Assembly (NCBI GenBank): GCA_014898415.1
Contig: RCTD01000006.1
Location: 2,170,001 to 2,234,000 of the forward strand
Length of the DNA stretch: 64,000 bases
From: Stromatinia cepivora
Lineage: Eukaryota; Ascomycota; Leotiomycetes; Helotiales; Sclerotiniaceae
Direction of reading: 5' to 3'
Shown: positions 60,501 to 64,000 of the stretch, one piece after another
Layout of the letters: each line of letters opens with the position of its first letter
Position numbering within the stretch: the stretch's first letter is position 1
Translations under genes and position numbers: made by a program
The notes under the pieces: generated by a model
Database searches by the model: none
What the model saw: only the letters and a program-made list of their open reading frames with translations
Told to the model about the DNA's origin: nothing

Positions 60501-62846
60501 GCTTTAAAGAGATAGTGTACGACGTTATGATTCTTCTAGGGTTTATATGTTTAGGATATCATATTGGGAGCAGAATCGCTGTTTGAATGTCCAATTGAAC
60601 ATATCTAAATTGATCTGTGACATGCAACATGTAACAACAGCTGTTGGCTGTCGGAAAGGTTTTTCTACTGGGCTAATGCGAAACGAGGATAAGTCGAAGA
60701 TAGAAATTCTTCCGAATACGGGTCAAAATATGAATTTTAATTTAAGTGCTAGTGGCGCTTTTGGGAAAATATTCCATTTTATTTCCTCTTCCGGTTTATA
60801 GTCGGTCCAATCATTTGTAATTAATTCAAACTTCGTACTACTCTGGGCTTTTGACTTCACGCTCTGCGCCTTGAATCATCTTCACACCCCATGGATTTAT
60901 CTATACAAAGGATATATGCAAGTAAGCAAGGTTAGGACGCAAATAGCATTCTGAATCCCTTGGATGTCGTGTAGTATTCATACTCGCTTATGTTAGCCCC
61001 TATTAACGACGAGACACTGCAGCCGTTGCTAATATGGTATTTATTCCCTACCTGATCTGACCATGATGTATTGCTAGGACTCAAGTTGGAAAGAAGTATC
61101 AGAAACTCGGTCGCGCTTATTTCTGGATGAAAGTAATATTGACGAAGGGATCGATGAACGTTTTACTTAAACTTAAAGAATGAGTGGTCCGCGGTGAAGA
61201 CGGAAGACAGCACAATAATAGCGCGGTAAGTTTCCCATTCTTATTGACTTGGTCAATCCGAGAAGTATATCATCATTTGGGAAAGAAATTTTGACTTTCT
61301 CTCCAACATCAAATTCTAATCGGAATGAAACAACTATTGGATGCGCATCATCACCACGTAGTTGTCCCGGACCTGATAAGAATAGATAGATGGGATCTGA
61401 GAGAATCATCTAAAGTTTCAGGAAAGTTGTTGCGAATCTGTAATGGAAAATACTCCTGTTAAGGCTGGCCTGAAGTTGAAATCCTGTAGGCCTTGGTGCA
61501 GCAATAATTTGAGCCGGATGTGATGAAGATTAAAGCAGTAGCACTTGGATCTTCTAAATCAATGGGAGAAATGAATCACTTGATGAAGAGGGCTAGCAAC
61601 AACGAATGAAGGGACTTGAGTCACTTGGAAAGTAGGCGTATATCTTTGTTGCACATCCGGTATTTGATGGGATCAATTAATTTCTGTAGACTGCATTAAT
61701 TGATCTTGCTCGGCAGGATCAAATCAATGAAAAATGATCCACAACAGAGTGGCTTGCATTAAAGCAACCGCCACAAGAACTTTCAGTCATTCCGTCCCTT
61801 ATACTCTCAGAGACTTGACACTTATCTTCTCGTATTTGAGTAGACGGTCAGTCTGGATTGCATGAAAACACTATTGGTTGAAAGTAATTGAAGACCACCA
61901 CTTAATGAACGGCACGCGAGAGGCGGAAACATGCCACGGATGTTAACAATCCATTAGGATCCCAAATATTGAGGTACAAACTAGTCGACCCCATCACAAC
62001 GCCTTCTCGCCCTCGCCTCTCAACGCCCTTTTCCCTCCACGCATGTTCCGCAGCAACTGATTGGCCAACCCCCAAGTAACACAATGCCCCGCACGCCCTC
62101 CATGTCGCCCTTGAATGCCCTTTGGCCGCCCTCTTCCTTACGACATGCAACAAATGTCTTCCTATCAGCTGATGACCATCAAATCAAAAGTAAAGGTACA
62201 CTTGCATACACCACACCTCGGACTTTCATTCACACTCGCCCCTTCCCTCCTTTTTGACCCTGTCTACTACTCGGGGCATCTGATGGTCTGGTCTTGTGCC
62301 GTAATAAGAAAAGTACTCACTATGAGACATCGTTATTTGAACAGATGATAAAATGTATATGAGAGCTCATAGACTGAATGATTATTTGAGGAATGTTTTC
62401 GTTCATTTCTTGTGTCACAGGTTTCTTTTGTTTGTCGAATCATCTCTATTCGTTATTATCGGGTGATAGCAATAGCGGTGAATTTCTGCCGGATCCAATC
62501 ACACTAGTGAAAACATCGGGTTTCCCCCTCATTATACCAACCATAACCATTCAATGCCAGCGACGTCCCTTCATCTTTCAGATGTTCAAAATGTCACATA
62601 GATTTGCTGATTTTCGAGTTAATTTATTTCATTCATTATGTGCTATGGATATAACCATTCCGGACGTTACAATAAATGGCGAGGACATTGCGTTACTCCA
62701 AAATCTCAGCCAGCCAGTGTCCACCCATGCACCAGCAGCAAAGTGGTATCAATCATCCCAAAATTCCCCAGAAATGCTATGCAAAATACCAGTTACACTG
62801 ATATTATTCCCCCAGTTACGCCATGCTAAATATGAAACAACTTATA
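60501..62846. other. Intergenic region, no convincing gene
   Basis: A 78-codon minus-strand frame (61173-61409; S-G-P-G-Q-L-R-G-D-D-A near its start) has protein-like composition but no partner exon or family. A 165-codon plus-strand frame (62393-62890) runs antisense into the 3' end of the next gene. Neither is called. Nothing else was recognised. Confidence 0.45.
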
Positions 62847-64000
62847 TCAATAAACACTTCCAACCAACATCGAATTCGTTGGTGATTTAAAATCCATCCC
62901 TATCATCGAAAGTTCCCACTCATCATCATCACCATTTGCAGCACTCGCATATTCTTCATATTCAAATCTCGGCAACACGAAATGATCATTCGTTAGAGAA
63001 TCTTGTAAGCTTTGAACAGCCGCAGAGAGAGAATTAATGTCATCGACATTCCTGAGAGTCGAGTTTGGAAGTTTTGCGACTAATAGCATACTTGCTTTCA
63101 AAGATGACTGGACATGAATTCCGGTGGACGCAGATATATCTTCTTCTACGGCAGATTCTCCCATCCCATAACAAGTTACACCTTCGCCCATATATGAAGT
63201 ATTTACTGCGATAAATTGTTCAACTTCATCGTTGAAGCGAACACATTTTCTTGATGAGGTTGATGAAGGGGAAGATCTGCCAGATGCAAGGGAAGCCATC
63301 GAAGATTCCATCGAAACTGATTTGGCCGACGATGGTCGATTCAATAATATATCGCATATTCGTCGCTGTTTAAGAATAGGTTTCACATCCACGTCCGCGT
63401 ATGATAGAGATCTCATCAATTTTGGTCGACCCGATCCCATTGGCGATACTATTAAGGATTTCGAGGATGGTTGCTTGTGAAGTGGGCCATACAACCATGT
63501 TGTATCATGATCCTTCTCCCTGTTGTTGTGTTAGCATGCATTTCAGGAAGATTGAATTGGAAGCGCATACCAGCCAACCGTTGAAGGTTCAATTGTTTTC
63601 AGATTCGATCGCTTTTTCGCCCAACTTCTCCAGGACGCGTTCTCCAATCTTCTGCCATTTTCATATGCGGTACGATGTGATTGAATATACTTCCACGACG
63701 CCCATAAATCCTCTTCTGGCCAATCATGTGCCAGATAATCTACTTGATGTGATGGCTTGATTTGAAGCTCTATGTCATCCACGGTTTGGGTTATATCGCA
63801 TGGTTCACAAGATTCTGGGAGCTCTGAAAGTTCGGATGCTGGTGATTGATCTGATGGAGAAAGTGAGGTTGGAGTACTGCATAATGATACATCATCTTCG
63901 AGGTAGGTCGGTTGTAAGGAGGGAGATTGAAGGTAATATTCGACTTGGGCATCATATTCCTCCTTTGGAACTTGGTCCTCGTTGTTATCGTTCCATTTTA
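62847..64000 (-). CDS. REG1-like PP1 regulatory subunit (nitrogen-response DUF1752 type), C-terminal part; 5' end outside window
   Basis: Minus strand entering from beyond 64000, which is the 5'-partial end. Visible exons are >64000-63571 and 63519-62847, with a 51-bp GT-AG intron whose removal restores W-E-K-D-H-D-T-T-W-L-Y-G-P-L. The block V-D-Y-L-A-H-D-W-P-E-E-D-L-W-A-S-W and R-L-E-N-A-S-W-R-S-W-A-K matches the conserved region of yeast Reg1-like proteins and fungal relatives. Downstream, P-I-L-K-Q-R-R-I-C-D-I-L is followed by K-C-V-R-F, which fits an RVxF protein-phosphatase-1 docking motif (about 63225-63245). By homology it would target PP1 (Glc7) in glucose repression. The protein ends about 110 residues after the docking motif, shorter than yeast Reg1. 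Upstream sequence in the window is open and acidic/Ser-rich. Confidence 0.8.

Noticed and set aside
62393..62890. 165-codon plus-strand frame
   Set aside because: Runs antisense into the last codons of the REG1-like gene; composition irregular; no recognisable domain.
1..64000. CRISPR arrays, rRNA or tRNA genes
   Set aside because: None expected or seen; tandem repeats present lack spacers, and no tRNA T-arm signature with matching acceptor stem was found by eye.

Overview
This is a 64-kb piece of a filamentous ascomycete nuclear genome. The evidence is short (about 45-80 bp) GT-AG introns with fungal-like junctions, orthologues of fungal housekeeping proteins, a decayed HET gene, and a transposon-rich AT block mutated only by transitions (RIP-like). 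The protein content and AT/GC compartments resemble Leotiomycetes such as the Sclerotiniaceae, but that placement is inference.

Left end (1-8.5 kb): an AT-rich, gene-free transposon graveyard. A Ty1/copia element runs leftwards from an LTR at 5309-5599. It keeps an initiator-tRNA-Met half-tRNA primer-binding site and recognisable protease and integrase remnants. Inserted in its pol is a complete 1,676-bp LTR element (132-1807) with 150-bp LTRs, a perfect 5-bp target duplication (ATATC) and only a gag-like reading frame. From 5.6 to 8.49 kb the DNA is almost pure A+T and contains one 15-bp minisatellite. Composition changes abruptly near 8,488.

Middle (8.5-30 kb): very gene-poor. The only convincing gene is a four-exon cdc25/nimT mitotic phosphatase (14207-16058, minus). 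The rest is low-complexity DNA, microsatellites and tiny unsupported ORFs.

Right half (30-64 kb), in order: an MFS transporter; an unrecognised lysine-rich protein; a degenerate HET-domain pseudogene; UTP18; a small hypothetical protein; a SAP-like protein; COG4; a Golgi PMR1-type Ca/Mn P-type ATPase; cohesin RAD21/SCC1; a membrane-anchored SDR; a secreted GPI-type protein; a fused pseudouridine-5'-phosphate glycosidase/PfkB kinase; and the C-terminal part of a REG1-like PP1 regulatory subunit running off the right edge. Most are single-copy housekeeping genes with no shared pathway. COG4 and PMR1 both serve the Golgi and lie head to tail. PMR1/RAD21 and the GPI protein/pseudouridine gene are divergent pairs sharing upstream regions.

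I worked by eye: splice junctions were placed by reading-frame continuity and GT-AG (once possibly GC-AG) borders. Family names come from recognised motifs, not searches.
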